The notes under the pieces: generated by a model | Database searches by the model: none | Seen by the model: the letters and a program-made list of their open reading frames with translations, nothing else | Told to the model about the DNA's origin: nothing | Program-made: the position numbers and the translations under genes | From: Schizochytrium sp. CCTCC M209059 | Taxonomy: Eukaryota; Sar; Bigyra; Thraustochytrida; Thraustochytriidae | Direction: 5' to 3' | DNA: 64,000 nt | Assembly (NCBI GenBank): GCA_000818945.1 | Contig: KN805371.1 | Location: forward strand, 186,001 to 250,000 | Shown here: positions 32,801 to 39,656 of the stretch, piece by piece | How the letters are laid out: the number at the start of each line of letters is the position of its first letter | How positions within the stretch are numbered: the stretch's first letter is position 1

Positions 32801-33551
32801 TTCTTTGCATGAGCTCGACAAGGCTACACGTGGACTGGTGGTTATGTCGGCAGAGCTCGAGGACATGTTCCAGCGGCTTTGGTATCAGCGTGTCCCTGCT
32901 TCCTGGCATGCAGCGGGTTATCCGTGTCTTAAGCCTTTGGGAAGCTGGACGAACGACTTTCTCGCGAGGCTTGACTTTTGCCACTGCTGGCTTACGCAGG
33001 GACCGCCAACCTCGTACTGGATCTCGTCGTTCTTCTTCCCACAGGGATTTATTACGTCTGTCTTGCAGATGCATGTGCGCAAGACACAGACGCCGATCGA
33101 CGTTCTAACCATCCGCACGCACCTGACGGCTATCGGATGCGGGTCTGACGTTGATGGCGGCCCTAGTCTTGCAGGCGTACGAGCGCCCAAGCACGGTGTT
33201 TACATTCATGGTCTCTTTATGCAGGGTGCCCGCTTTGACGCAGAGAGGTCGATGGCGATTCAGGAGTCGTTCCCGAAGGCTCTCTTTGACGAAATGCCAC
33301 TCATCAATTTGGCACCCTCACGAACTGACGTGGCGGAGGATGAAGAGGAAAAGGAACAAGCTGGGGGTCTTGGGACAAGAAACGAATTCACCTACAGCTG
33401 TCCTTTGTACAAGACCTCATTGCGTGCGGGAACGCTCTCCACCACAGGCCACTCCACCAATTTTGTCATTGCGCTGGACATTCCATCACAAGTGGACCCA
33501 AATCACTGGGTGCGCCGGGGCGTCGCGCTCTTGACGATGCTAGACGACTAG
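20826..33551 (+). CDS. Axonemal inner-arm dynein heavy chain (DNAH1/DNAH6-like)
   Basis: 4241-aa motor protein in one uninterrupted frame. It drives microtubule sliding in the flagellum. Order: Ser/Pro-rich N-terminus, tail, linker, then AAA ring with P-loops at about residue 1453 (GPAGTGKT, AAA1), 1734 (GETGSGKT, AAA2), 2077 (GETGVGKS, AAA3) and 2475 (GVGGSGRQ, AAA4). The stalk coiled coils and microtubule-binding tip fall at about 2730-3030, followed by AAA5, AAA6 and a C-terminal domain ending in AGTLSTTGHSTNFVIALDIP. The tail block around residues 230-300 (HFTMSAAGVVRI...FTPLSEWMR) and the C-terminus are closest, from memory, to DNAH1/DNAH6-class inner-arm chains; the exact class needs a tree. 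A Ser-rich insertion of about 45 residues follows the AAA3 P-loop, and an acidic one lies at about 3820-3960. The first ATG in frame is 20826. Stop is TAG. Confidence 0.95.
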   Translation: MDSTFLPDGRRSSNQEDDDPRVETTRVEPANSPRGLLPSPARKLALGFVPPTAASPRHGSPRRWSPMKQRRAKAPQTPKTIKELNLLQMNDQDLGLGDLGSLPPFNASFSPRPPTQSARTSGTRVLSGPSGVTRFESERGAFSARGRFTTEPSQSSLRSQRGAHESPRARPKISVSELGKAEGIAEYEFTQNVQRSFRTGEDAVSFFALHGANTPLKFVHLNRAPRGKRFRPYDLVVVQPEDVDPEHFTMSAAGVVRIAPGEPSGFTPLSEWMRLSTTFNVISSIRFFKHYLVFKTFHLWRSSIRYNLYNLQRKKLAQRLFLAKKSFCEPLLEVNKFIADMHDVTLLDLRSQKTYEANHFADHQTQKRTHAAKELERIMEKLQHVVERVCTEATRRAKISNEAFQSSINGSSNPRELKSRSLVALKKERADRVRALKTAMHEASMLGDFIRLADYMCVENLVKMCLRSHKNMLDELMRTSRKNGMFETAVRFTPERELQFVPDCERILALLEDLSASTVRAVGSVPRIIFIRPFKGIVAPLIVDSPDVRNLVVSSTYFNHLRRRMDTKVDADFADAQEYAATFEQLMPIFAYNQDFDFEAYKNRPELELNTIKNDMAVLSAWGKDLEKMRVGNTVGILYVESRKLRGSLHPIIERGLDRMKSLLADLAREKCGTLLEHFKLRIRELDTQPAILREFAAHVKYVQQLKDDTPEMLRNSATVEEMYRLCNTYGARVSSVDMVQFDDLKHFTETFATNRKDAEIYIASKLPEMTQTLDMNIAKLGDQLVQLRQHIQSGVLVNPDTEPKVALDDLEAVRAKLDQFTDLSKTYSQYQELFGIPVYDYKNLRETEDAYQVQFNLWTTIKTWMEKTSAWYHCDFLQLDVETLAQETQIVFKDASLANKRLANAVTQRFLDACTDFKSRVPVVLELGNPSMRPRHWEQIFTALGQPWFPSSTFTLDNLTDYDIFGKSVFVSEISGIASGEAALEASLAKIKQAWDDSRFELLPYRDAKSVYILGGLEEIFTLLEDHQVTLQTMMGSRFLQGVRTEVERWQRKLSLLADTLDEWVACQRNWMYLETIFSADDIQQQLPEEAEKFQVVDRLWKDALLRTKEEPLVIHCISRSMLQSGKGPSALSTKPGEGKDGAVGENPEDSDKLLQRFVYCNQLLDETQKSLENYLETKRSAFPRFYFLSNDELLEILSQTRDPHAVQAHLAKCFDSMKSLHFQPEPEAPASVPNLILGMTSAEGEYVKFDVTIDPNGRPVESWLASVEEAMRATLYTRTKDCLKDYSTVSQISRREWIFAHVAQSVLVVDQILWTQNTAAALRDNAVASHYEFSLEQIDAMIQIVRGSLTQLERTLVGALIVLDVHARDVVNQFRKQGIASTSNFEWTRQLRYYYDVDVEDVMVRQTNTSFRYAYEYLGNTPRLVITPLTDLCYMTLTGALHLRFGGAPAGPAGTGKTETTKDLAKALAVQCVVFNCSDGLDYKIMGRFFSGLAQCGSWSCFDEFNRIDIEVLSVIAQQILTIQQGIIHDQTEIDFEGKRIPLNANFGVFITMNPGYAGRTELPDNLKALFRPVAMMVPDYRLIAEIILFSEGFSNALPLSNKMTQLYKLSSEQLSKQDHYDFGMRAVKSVLVAAGNLKRMEPDTSEDLLLIRAMRDSNVPKFLEHDLDLFKGILGDLFPGLQVPFVDYGDLQEAIEAEIVREGLSPVPSFVRKVIQVHETQLVRHGMMLVGETGSGKTTNARILAKALTSLAKRRGPDAPEDAFIQQVQRIILNPKSITAGELYGMFNDLTGEWKDGLVPHIVRSVIREESGRKWIVFDGPVDAVWIENMNTVLDDNKTLCLANSERIKIPSSVHMLFEVQDLAVASPATVSRCGMVYMQQLHIGQAARVDAWARSIGLENMIPSQASRLCKLIKERLPAGIAFVRRECTVNIPTSEAHVLVNFLKLMTSLLAFQDVVESHASLERLINMLFVFCFAWSVGADINGKDQARFSEYTIRELASLLDGAGKMENVFNYFVEPSSAAFIPWSRAVPTFEYQMTTPYFDLLVPTPETTKYTYLLRLMALNKNNALIMGETGVGKSVIISQFLQRICAEEAVNPSSGAGLQDGDLQSSESISDRKPSLHRGTSLRFSRLRNNRSSEFTHAIINYSAQTHPHNVSEILEANLEKKRKTLLGPPGGKRMLLFVDDLNMPTLETYGAQPPNELLRQIVDQGGFYDTEKLFFKSVLDVNIMAACAPPGGGRSHVPARLLRHFNTLWMPQLASSSLQSIFEAILGGFLNAELPVYAELAAPLVRASIMVYESVLKEMLPTPSKSHYTFNLRDLSKVVQGVLMVRAPACQDRNTLLRLWMHEEARVFRDRLLCVEDRTWFDKTCANALRVFVTGLEAATPEGSEQSALVFGTLKQQDSRAYELVASSWEEVTALAGLLTDHLDEYNMTFPTRMDLVFFRDAILHVARICRVLSQPRGNALLIGVGGSGRQSLTRLATFICGYACEAIEMTRGYGPADFHESLRGILLQTGCEEKHVTFLFSDTQIAHESFLEDINNLLNSGQVPNLFEPEDREKILSAMRPIAKAKGRSEARDDLLALFTDRVREQLHIVLAFSPIGSAFRARCRKFPSLVNCCTIDWFDPWPQDALYSVARFFLIQNDRALGIEAYVDPLCQMCVHIHKSVEEASVAFQKEMGRYNYTTPTSYLELIRAYKSMLAQQREAVSQRLARYQNGLFKLKETEEVVAGLQETLTDLVPNLEKAQADTSALLERLAADQEVADAAKEVATKDEAVAQEVAAEVNKIKVECQTDLDEAMPAYESAVQALDLLDKKSIQEVKSFAQPPELVAFTMEAVCILLGVKPDWASAKKVLNDLNFLQRLIDFDKDNIDPKKIRKLAKYVNEPDFNAEKMKSVSSAACSLCMWVHAIVKYDSVCKNIAPKKAKLAEAEANLATVEKELAQKRENLSAITAKLEALQLQYDESLQNKKDIEAKAQNTEVQLERAQKLIYGLADEKVRWTELEATLQVDLKNLVGDMILATGSIAYLGPFTASFRARLAKGWAQLCRKKNIPVQNTEVSVEQLLADPVAVRQWHIDGLPADRFSTENGIIATSARRWPLLIDPQGQANKWVRNTYAQQGDGGPGKDANELQVIKLSNSDFLRSLENAVRFGSPVLLENVGETLDATLEPILLKQTFKRAGQLMLRIGDSDVPYSEDFKLFITTKLPNPHYMPEVMVKVTVINFTVTLSGLEDQLLVDVVRCERPDLEQKNDELVVSIANDKRALKDIEDKILQMLANSSGNILDDEELIEELGKSKITSQAISARMDETALTTEEINAARNVYRPVAKRGSVLYFVVASLPAIDPMYQFSLQYFSKLFVLVIESAEQESDVARRILQLLDVITAKVYANICRGLFERDKLVFSFKMAVEIWRNDGRIPEVEWRQFLMGCLEPESGSAAGTQESAADPPEYLPDKRAWVELCACDAQMPAFTGLLASMQDENDGAAWADWCEAESPHECELPGDWESQVSPFQRLLLVRALRKEKLRAATWHFVAKALGPSYADSPPFDLHGAYADSTAVTPIIFILSPGADINDYFSEIARECGKSGTRTKMISLGQGQGPIAERLIVEGRETGDWVCLQNCHLAVSWLSRLEQLLEAVDPQQVHPEHRLWLTSDPSPKFPAAVLQNGIKITNEPPRGLRANMARSFADLSADEYLTGSSTWKRLLYGLVFYNALILERRKFGAVGWNIPYGWMNSDLKTAMMQLKLYLAESDLNGDEVPFQTLLTMVGDVTYGGRITDRMDQRTNRSILMQFFNPEILADGYSLVGDAEGIKSAPSSSSVHQPGVYEVKAGESLEIVQSAIANLPSTDRPPLFGLHSNADITFQQNETNEMLATLIASQVDGGEAGTSGSGDNDDLEEADTSDPQPTEQEDGMEAGAEGDNEVVARLAGQILERVQRMPHLSRDDPNASPDTFALLDGRVNSLGVFLHQEMTRFEHLRACVESSLHELDKATRGLVVMSAELEDMFQRLWYQRVPASWHAAGYPCLKPLGSWTNDFLARLDFCHCWLTQGPPTSYWISSFFFPQGFITSVLQMHVRKTQTPIDVLTIRTHLTAIGCGSDVDGGPSLAGVRAPKHGVYIHGLFMQGARFDAERSMAIQESFPKALFDEMPLINLAPSRTDVAEDEEEKEQAGGLGTRNEFTYSCPLYKTSLRAGTLSTTGHSTNFVIALDIPSQVDPNHWVRRGVALLTMLDD

Positions 33552-33832
33552 ACCTGAAAAGATGACCTTGGACACACCACACACGAGATAACTTTTGCAG
33601 ATTTTCCTCTCTTGCTAATAAAAACAAACAAAAAAGAATCATGAGGTGGTTACTCTTTCCGATGTTCTTGGCGATGAGGTACTGCCGGCTATGTAATTTA
33701 GAGACATACCGGAAGATCTGGCACGAATTTCTTGCTTGTTTGGCATGGCGTCCGAGTTCTTCGAAATGAATCATGTAATGGGAGCTCACACACGGTATAG
33801 GAATACAACAAATACATAAAAAGAACGACAAT

Positions 33833-36628
33833 CTACGCAAGGACCTCCCGAATAGACTTGGCCACGTGTGCGGCCTCAGGGAGATGCAAGACACAGGGTT
33901 TGCCAAGCGGGGCCGCGCACGCAAACGTTGAGTGAGGTGCGGGATTCTCTCCTGTGAAAACGTGGGTCCAGTTTCCTTCTGGAATGTAGCATGGACGTGA
34001 AAACTTGTTCGCGCTAAATACAGGACACACGAGAAGGTTCGAACCAAGCAGGAACTGGTCGTGCGCCTTGCGTGCGCGAGGATCATGAGGGAATTCCAAA
34101 AACAAATGCCGCGCCAGCGGGGCACCCGTTCTGTAGGCCAGCTGCATGAGAGGCTTCTTCACCAGCGCAAAGAGCTCGCGGTGCAGACGGGCAAATCGCG
34201 CAAAGTGATCAATGACTTCCGGATCGACAGCCTGCGCAGAAATGTCAGGAAGCACGCCTTCATGCGTTCGGAAGACTGCATCGGAAAAGACATTCATTTC
34301 AGCCCAGCGCATAAAGAGTTCTGGAGAGCGCTTGACGCGAATCACGCCAAAGCGGTCAAACATTGTATACCCGCCAATGTCGCTGTGCGAGAGACTGAAG
34401 CCAGAAAAGCCAGCAGAGAGAACACCCGTGAGAGCGCTGCGCATGCCGTCGTGGTGATCAAAGGTTGTCATCTGGTCTCCCATCCACATGAGCGTGCTGG
34501 CGCCTGGCGATTGGCCGCCAGCAGCACGCATGAAGAAGACAGCATTTTCGGCTAAAAACTCGTTGGCCTCAATCGCCTTGCGGCAGGTCTTGGCCCAAAG
34601 CACGGGGAATTCGTTGTGCATTGAATTTGCGGCACCCGAGTGCAGCGTCGCATCGAGCGGGAGAGATTCGGCAAAGTCAGCCATAAATCCCAGAACGCCA
34701 TGCACGTTATCGAAGCTGTCCGAGGCGCGAAGCATGCGCTTGAGAATGACTTGGTCAACATACCAATCCTGGCAGCGCGGATTTGTGAGATCAATGGTGG
34801 CAAAGGTGAAATCTGGTGTGGCGCTGGGCTGGATCTGCACAGAGTGGCCGTCGGCATTCTTGATGAGGCAGTTCTCTGCCAGAGCCTCCTGATAGAGCGT
34901 GACGCTCTCGTTTGAGGCGCCGCCCGTATTGGCAAGGTAGGCGTTGATGTACGAGAGGACGTAGATCTGGTCGTCTGCGAGTTCGCGAAGGAGAAGATCC
35001 CACCCCGGATAGTGGGCGTGAGAGACCTCCCAGTTCCATTGCAAACGACGACCAAAGTCCGTCTCGCGCTTCCCGGTCCAGTCCTGGAGCCAAAGCGCCG
35101 CGAGCGGAACCTGAGCGGCTTTGAGCGTTGCGACATGGTTGCGAACTTTTTCCGTCCCTCCTTGAAGCCCGAGAATTGCGCCATTGCCAACCCAGTCGGG
35201 AAGGGGGCGCATGCGACCAGCGTGCTCGCGCGTGTACGTTTCAATGATTTTAAGTGGCGAGCTTCGCACCACGAAGGCGCCTTCGACACTTGAAGCATTG
35301 ACCTCAACTGTGATGGCATCGGGACGGGTCAGGTCAAAGAGCGCAAAATCTGTCGTGGAAAGATACATGGAGCGCATGGCGCTTGTGAGGTAAAAGGGGG
35401 CCGGCGCATAGGAAGTTTGCCAGCTCCCTGCAGCGCGCTTGACGAAAAAGTTGATCAAGTACGAAATGGGCTGAAGACCACGCCCAATGCCTTGTTCCTG
35501 CGTGAAGATTGGCACGCACCCTCCCTTCATGTCCATGTACGAATACTGGATTCCAAAACCGTAGACACTTTCTGCTGCGGACGACTGATGCCGAAAATAG
35601 GCTCGGCGAAGGGGTGAATTACGCGCAGAACCGTCCACTTCGCTTTCGCTGGCAAGGGCTCGCGCAGAAAAGGAAATGTGATCAGAACCAGATGCCTCGA
35701 GACGAAATTCGTACGGGATTTCAGCCGATGCAGCAACGTCCACTTTGCCCTTCGTGTCTTTATTGCCATCACGCCGCTGAGGTTGTGCAAAGACGAGAAC
35801 GCCCCGAACGCTCACTGTGAGGTCTGAGGAGCGCTCGATGGCATCGATGGTTTGACGTACACTAAGGTCATGCGCGAGGTCCTGGAAAGCGTAAAGGCCC
35901 ATTTCTTCATCATTTGGTGCCGCGAAGGATCCTTGTCGGGCGCCCACAAAGAAAGCCTCGGACGGCAGATTGGCAAATACACTACGACGCGCAGGCCCGG
36001 CGGTCAGCTCCAGCGTGCCACGTGCAGCGTCGACCTGGAGTTGGAAGGCGCCGAGCTCGAGAGAGGTACTGTTGACGCGAATTTCGAGGTCGCTCGGCGT
36101 TTGGAGCTGAGCAAAGCACTGCGCGTCCGAAGCCGAGGTCTGGAAGACAAAGGCAAGGATTCCGATTGCCAAAACGAGAGCTGCATAGTTGTGCGAGGCA
36201 TCACGGTTTCCGCCCTGATCTCCGTCCCGATCAGCACGCTTGGATTGCGACGTCGCAGCTGCTGCGAGGAGCGCACACGAGAGGCCCATGCAGGCGGTGG
36301 ACATGCGGATGGCGTTGAGAGAGAGCGTAAAGTCTGGGTCCACCACGATGGATGCAAGAACGCCTGCACAGAGCCCTGTCGTGGAGATTGTGCCCGCAAG
36401 ACTGAAGGCATGGGAGGCGATGAGTCCTGCGCTCAGCACGGCGCTGACAAAGAGCATTGTCACTGCGAGCACAGAGCTTATTGACACCATTTCGATGGCC
36501 TCGTGCGGGTACACAGTCAGGCCTACCATGGTGTGAAGCACGAAAATATGGTCCAGCAGGCCGCCTCCGAAGCAGAGTGCTGCCGACGCCGCGCACGCAG
36601 CAGCGGCAAGGGACCTGAGCGACGCCAT
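33833..36628 (-). CDS. Membrane-anchored GH31 glycosidase, sulfoquinovosidase-like
   Basis: 931 aa. The C-terminal 700 residues are a glycoside hydrolase family 31 enzyme with predicted nucleophile D651 (GFMADFAE) and acid/base D718 (MGDQ). Residues that in bacterial sulfoquinovosidase YihQ recognise the sulfonate group of sulfoquinovose have counterparts here: Q515 in LQDW and R528/W531 in FGRRLQWNW; SDIGGY is also present. So it probably releases sulfoquinovose from plant or algal sulfolipid (SQDG) derivatives; ordinary alpha-glucosidase is less likely. Before it lie five hydrophobic segments (about residues 5-38, 47-68, 73-95, 105-126, 147-163), which are not part of normal GH31 enzymes and would put the catalytic domain on the lumenal or outer side if the N-terminus is cytosolic. 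Converges on the dynein gene, 281 bp between stops. Stop is TAG. Confidence 0.87.
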   Translation of the reverse strand: MASLRSLAAAACAASAALCFGGGLLDHIFVLHTMVGLTVYPHEAIEMVSISSVLAVTMLFVSAVLSAGLIASHAFSLAGTISTTGLCAGVLASIVVDPDFTLSLNAIRMSTACMGLSCALLAAAATSQSKRADRDGDQGGNRDASHNYAALVLAIGILAFVFQTSASDAQCFAQLQTPSDLEIRVNSTSLELGAFQLQVDAARGTLELTAGPARRSVFANLPSEAFFVGARQGSFAAPNDEEMGLYAFQDLAHDLSVRQTIDAIERSSDLTVSVRGVLVFAQPQRRDGNKDTKGKVDVAASAEIPYEFRLEASGSDHISFSARALASESEVDGSARNSPLRRAYFRHQSSAAESVYGFGIQYSYMDMKGGCVPIFTQEQGIGRGLQPISYLINFFVKRAAGSWQTSYAPAPFYLTSAMRSMYLSTTDFALFDLTRPDAITVEVNASSVEGAFVVRSSPLKIIETYTREHAGRMRPLPDWVGNGAILGLQGGTEKVRNHVATLKAAQVPLAALWLQDWTGKRETDFGRRLQWNWEVSHAHYPGWDLLLRELADDQIYVLSYINAYLANTGGASNESVTLYQEALAENCLIKNADGHSVQIQPSATPDFTFATIDLTNPRCQDWYVDQVILKRMLRASDSFDNVHGVLGFMADFAESLPLDATLHSGAANSMHNEFPVLWAKTCRKAIEANEFLAENAVFFMRAAGGQSPGASTLMWMGDQMTTFDHHDGMRSALTGVLSAGFSGFSLSHSDIGGYTMFDRFGVIRVKRSPELFMRWAEMNVFSDAVFRTHEGVLPDISAQAVDPEVIDHFARFARLHRELFALVKKPLMQLAYRTGAPLARHLFLEFPHDPRARKAHDQFLLGSNLLVCPVFSANKFSRPCYIPEGNWTHVFTGENPAPHSTFACAAPLGKPCVLHLPEAAHVAKSIREVLA

Positions 36629-38485
36629 GCTGCCCGAGCTTTCCTCGGCTGCTACCTCGACGTCTTCTCCTTCTGCTGGCCCCCTCCCCCCTGCTTCTTT
36701 CTCCCTCCTCGTCGTCCTTCACCGGAGGGGTTTCCGACTTGGTCGATTTGGTCTAGCTAGGCCTGCCTCCCTAGGGGCTTTTCTTCTCCTTGCCGAGTCT
36801 CTTGCCCAGGGTCCAGCCGCTGGCTTGCGCCCCTTCGGCAAAGTTCGCCGTTTGCTTCACCTCGCCGGGCCTCGCGCTGCGCTGCCCGGCGCCGTCCTGC
36901 TGCTTGGCGCGCTTGCTTGGGCGCTGGCGCGACTCGGGTGTCCTCGCCGGGCCCTGGGGCCCAGCTAGTGCGCGCGCTACGAGTCTCCTACCAGGGCCAG
37001 GCAGCCCGTCAAGTTGCGAGCCGCTCAGCTTGCAGCTTGCAGCTGCTGCAGGCTGCACGCTGGCCGCGCTCGATCGATCCCCGGCAGCGGCGGCTGCTGT
37101 GCTGCTGCTGGTTGGCACGATCATGCCAAGCCAGGCCGAGCCGCGCCACGCCACGCCAAGCCAAGCCATGTCGTGCTACGCTATGCTATGCTATTCCATG
37201 CTGTGCTATGTCCCAGAACCACCATGGCCTCGCATCGCATCGCTTCGCTTCGCAGCGCTCCGCATCGCATCGCATCGCAGCGCAGCGCATCGCGCCATGC
37301 CATGCCATGCCACGCCATGCCATGCCATGCCTCGCCATGCCTCGCCATTCCATGCCTCGGTACAAACAGTGTGGACCGTCGGCCCGGCCGCACCCATCGC
37401 GCCAGCCGGGCGTGCGCATGCATCTCCTCTCCCCTCCTCTCCTCTCCTCTCCTCTCGCCTCGCCTCGCTCGCATCTCGCCTCGCCTCGTCTCCCGTCTCG
37501 TCTCGCTCCTCTCGCCCGCCTCGCCTCCCGCGCCTCCGCCCTCCGCGCCTCCCGCGCCGCCGCCTGCGCCACGCGCCGATCTCGGCCGCCGCCGCGGTCC
37601 ACCAGGGGCGAGGCGAGCGGGAGCGGCTGGCACGCGAGGGGCACCCGCCTGCCTCTGCGCGCGCTCCGCGGCCCGCGACGATGGCGCCCTCGACGGGCTT
37701 GTACGCGCCGGCCCCGCCGCGCGCCGTAGTGCCGATGAGGGACTGCGTCGGCTACCCCCTCCGCGAGGTTCGTCGCCGGGCCTGGGGGCGTGTCCACAAG
37801 GTGCGGAAGGGGTGCATCCTGCGATAGTCGTTTTTTAAGGTGGTTGTTTACGGGAAAGGTGAGAAAGATGCGATGGACACTTGGGGAGGAGGATGGAAAG
37901 GAGGTAAGGTGGGTAGGAGATCCAGCATACGATGATCATCCCTCGAGCAGAACAAGAAGCACGCGACGACCTCGTTGCTGCGCAGATCAGGTACGTGTCC
38001 GGCGCTTCGAGTCGCGCGCTCGCTCGCTGGTCGGCTGGCTGGCTGGCTGGCTGGCTGATTGGCAGGCTCGCGTGCTCGGCCGCCCGCGCGCTGGCTCGGC
38101 CGCTGGCTCGGCTGCTCGAAGGCCAGGTCGCGCAGAATACACGTGGAGACAGAATCGCTCCCCCGTGCGCACTCAGGTGCGCAGAGTCTTGCACAACAAC
38201 GGCTTCTGCCGCTAACCAGGGCTCGGCGTGGCGCAGCGTGAGCGGGGGCGAGACAGTGCGGCGAGGTGGCGGGGAGCGAGGACCCCGCGTCGGGGCATCC
38301 TCAGCGGTTGTTGGAGGGAGTGCGCATCGAGAGAGATGATGAATATAGACTGACAGATCCGACGCTCGTCGGCTTTCCCGTTCGTTCCCTTGTTATGTCC
38401 GCGCTCGCGACGATGGTTGGAAAACGTGTAGAAACCCGCGCGGAGACTACACTTGAGTTGGATCTTACAAAACAAAAAAGAGACA
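36629..38485. other. Repeat-rich intergenic region, no supported gene
   Basis: 1.86 kb with CT-rich tracts (37425-37520), CCATG/CGCCATGC repeats (37290-37350), GCATCGCATC units (37230-37285) and a (GGCT)n run at 38033-38057. Open frames up to 345 codons occur in several overlapping phases but encode simple Ala/Ser/Arg/Pro peptides, so none is called. The last 300 bp form the likely promoter of the nucleotidyltransferase. Confidence 0.55.
38033..38057. repeat. (GGCT)n repeat
   Basis: Six GGCT units, the same unit as at 4087-4116. Confidence 0.9.
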
Positions 38486-38929
38486 ATGTCGCAGCGCATC
38501 GTCGTTTGTTCTGGGTACTTTGACCCGATGCACTTGGGCCATGTCGAATACTTGCAAAAGTCGCGCGACCAGGGCGACAAGCTGATCGTGATTGTGAACA
38601 GCGACAAGCAGGCCAAGATGAAGAAGGGGCAGTCGTTCATGGCCGAACAGGAGCGTGTGCGCCTCGTGCGCGCTCTGGACTGTGTCGACGCTGCTATCAT
38701 TGCTGTCGACGAGGATCGCACGGTGTGCAAAACCCTGAGCCTTTTGCACCCGGACGCTTTTACCAACGGCGGCGACCAGACGAACGAGTCGATCCCTGAG
38801 GCTGCTGTGTGCTCAAAGCTTGGCATTGAGCTCGTCGATGGTCTTGGTGGCAAGGTGCAGTCGAGCTCGTGGCTCCTCGCGCGGAGCCGGGGCGAGTCCG
38901 TCAAGATTAAGGCCGACCCCAACGAGTAA
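38486..38929 (+). CDS. Small HIGH-family nucleotidyltransferase (cytidylyltransferase-like)
   Basis: 147-aa stand-alone nucleotidyltransferase. The ATP/CTP-binding motif H-L-G-H sits near residue 16 in GYFDPMHLGHVEYL, with NSDKQAKMKKGQSFMAEQERVRLVRAL after it and a conserved NGGD near residue 94. Enzymes of this fold transfer a nucleotide to a phosphorylated sugar, alcohol or cofactor precursor (glycerol-3-phosphate, phosphoethanolamine, heptose-1-phosphate, pantetheine). The short length and motif spacing resemble RfaE/TagD-type single-domain proteins; the substrate cannot be read from sequence. No signal peptide, so probably cytosolic. The start at 38486 follows an A-rich leader; an upstream ATG at 38453 would add eleven residues. 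Stop is TAA. Confidence 0.82.
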   Translation: MSQRIVVCSGYFDPMHLGHVEYLQKSRDQGDKLIVIVNSDKQAKMKKGQSFMAEQERVRLVRALDCVDAAIIAVDEDRTVCKTLSLLHPDAFTNGGDQTNESIPEAAVCSKLGIELVDGLGGKVQSSSWLLARSRGESVKIKADPNE

Positions 38930-39656
38930 AGCCGCCACTTCGTCATATCTGCGTCCCGCGTCGGTCTTTTCTCTTCGAAAGAATTTTGAGCCACTTTATC
39001 TGCGCTTGAGCACTCGACATTTTCGAGTGGCCCAAAGCCCAAGCGTGTGAGTGTATTGCAAGATCCTGTCGAGAGGCAAGACGATGGGGAAGGAAGCCAG
39101 TATCCCACCCGTTGTCAAGGGCGCGCGGGAGGGTCGCGTGAGACCTGGCAAGCCCTGCCAAACCGACTTCACGTGGCCTCTCGTTTCCACTTTCTTCCTC
39201 CTCTGCCTTTTCCTCTCTCTCTATCTCTCACTCACCTGCTCTGCTCTGCTCTGCTCTGCCCACGTCAGTTCGTGGCACCTCGAACGTCGAGAGGTCGCGC
39301 ACCGAAAGAAAGAGCACCGTTTAGGCTTCTTACTCTACTACGTACTTAAAGACTTGAAAGGAAGAAAATGAAATTTACAAAGAAAAAGAACTACTCAACT
39401 TGGACGATCAATCATCATGCGCGTCAACGAGATGGATGGATGTATACACGAAGAAATAGCGCGCTGAGTGATGCGACATGACATGGCTCCCCGCCATAAA
39501 AACAGAGGTGAGAAAAGAAAGAAAGGAAAAGAACGCAAAGCGCCATCGAGATCGAGGGTAATGGTCGCGTGATCTCAACACGCCAGCAAAAAAATTCCCG
39601 CTGGAAAAGGAGGGCAATAGGAAGAAGAATGGAATAGAGAAAAATGGACCGCCCGC
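38930..39656. other. 3' flanks of the nucleotidyltransferase and SelO genes
   Basis: Convergent 727-bp region. Contains a CT-rich stretch with TGCTC units at about 39205-39260 and an A-rich stretch at 39355-39400. No gene supported. Confidence 0.5.

Noticed and set aside
36790..37838. Several overlapping frames of 270-345 codons at 36.8-37.8 kb
   Set aside because: They follow CCATG, GCATC and CT-rich repeats in all phases and give simple peptides; none outcompetes the others.
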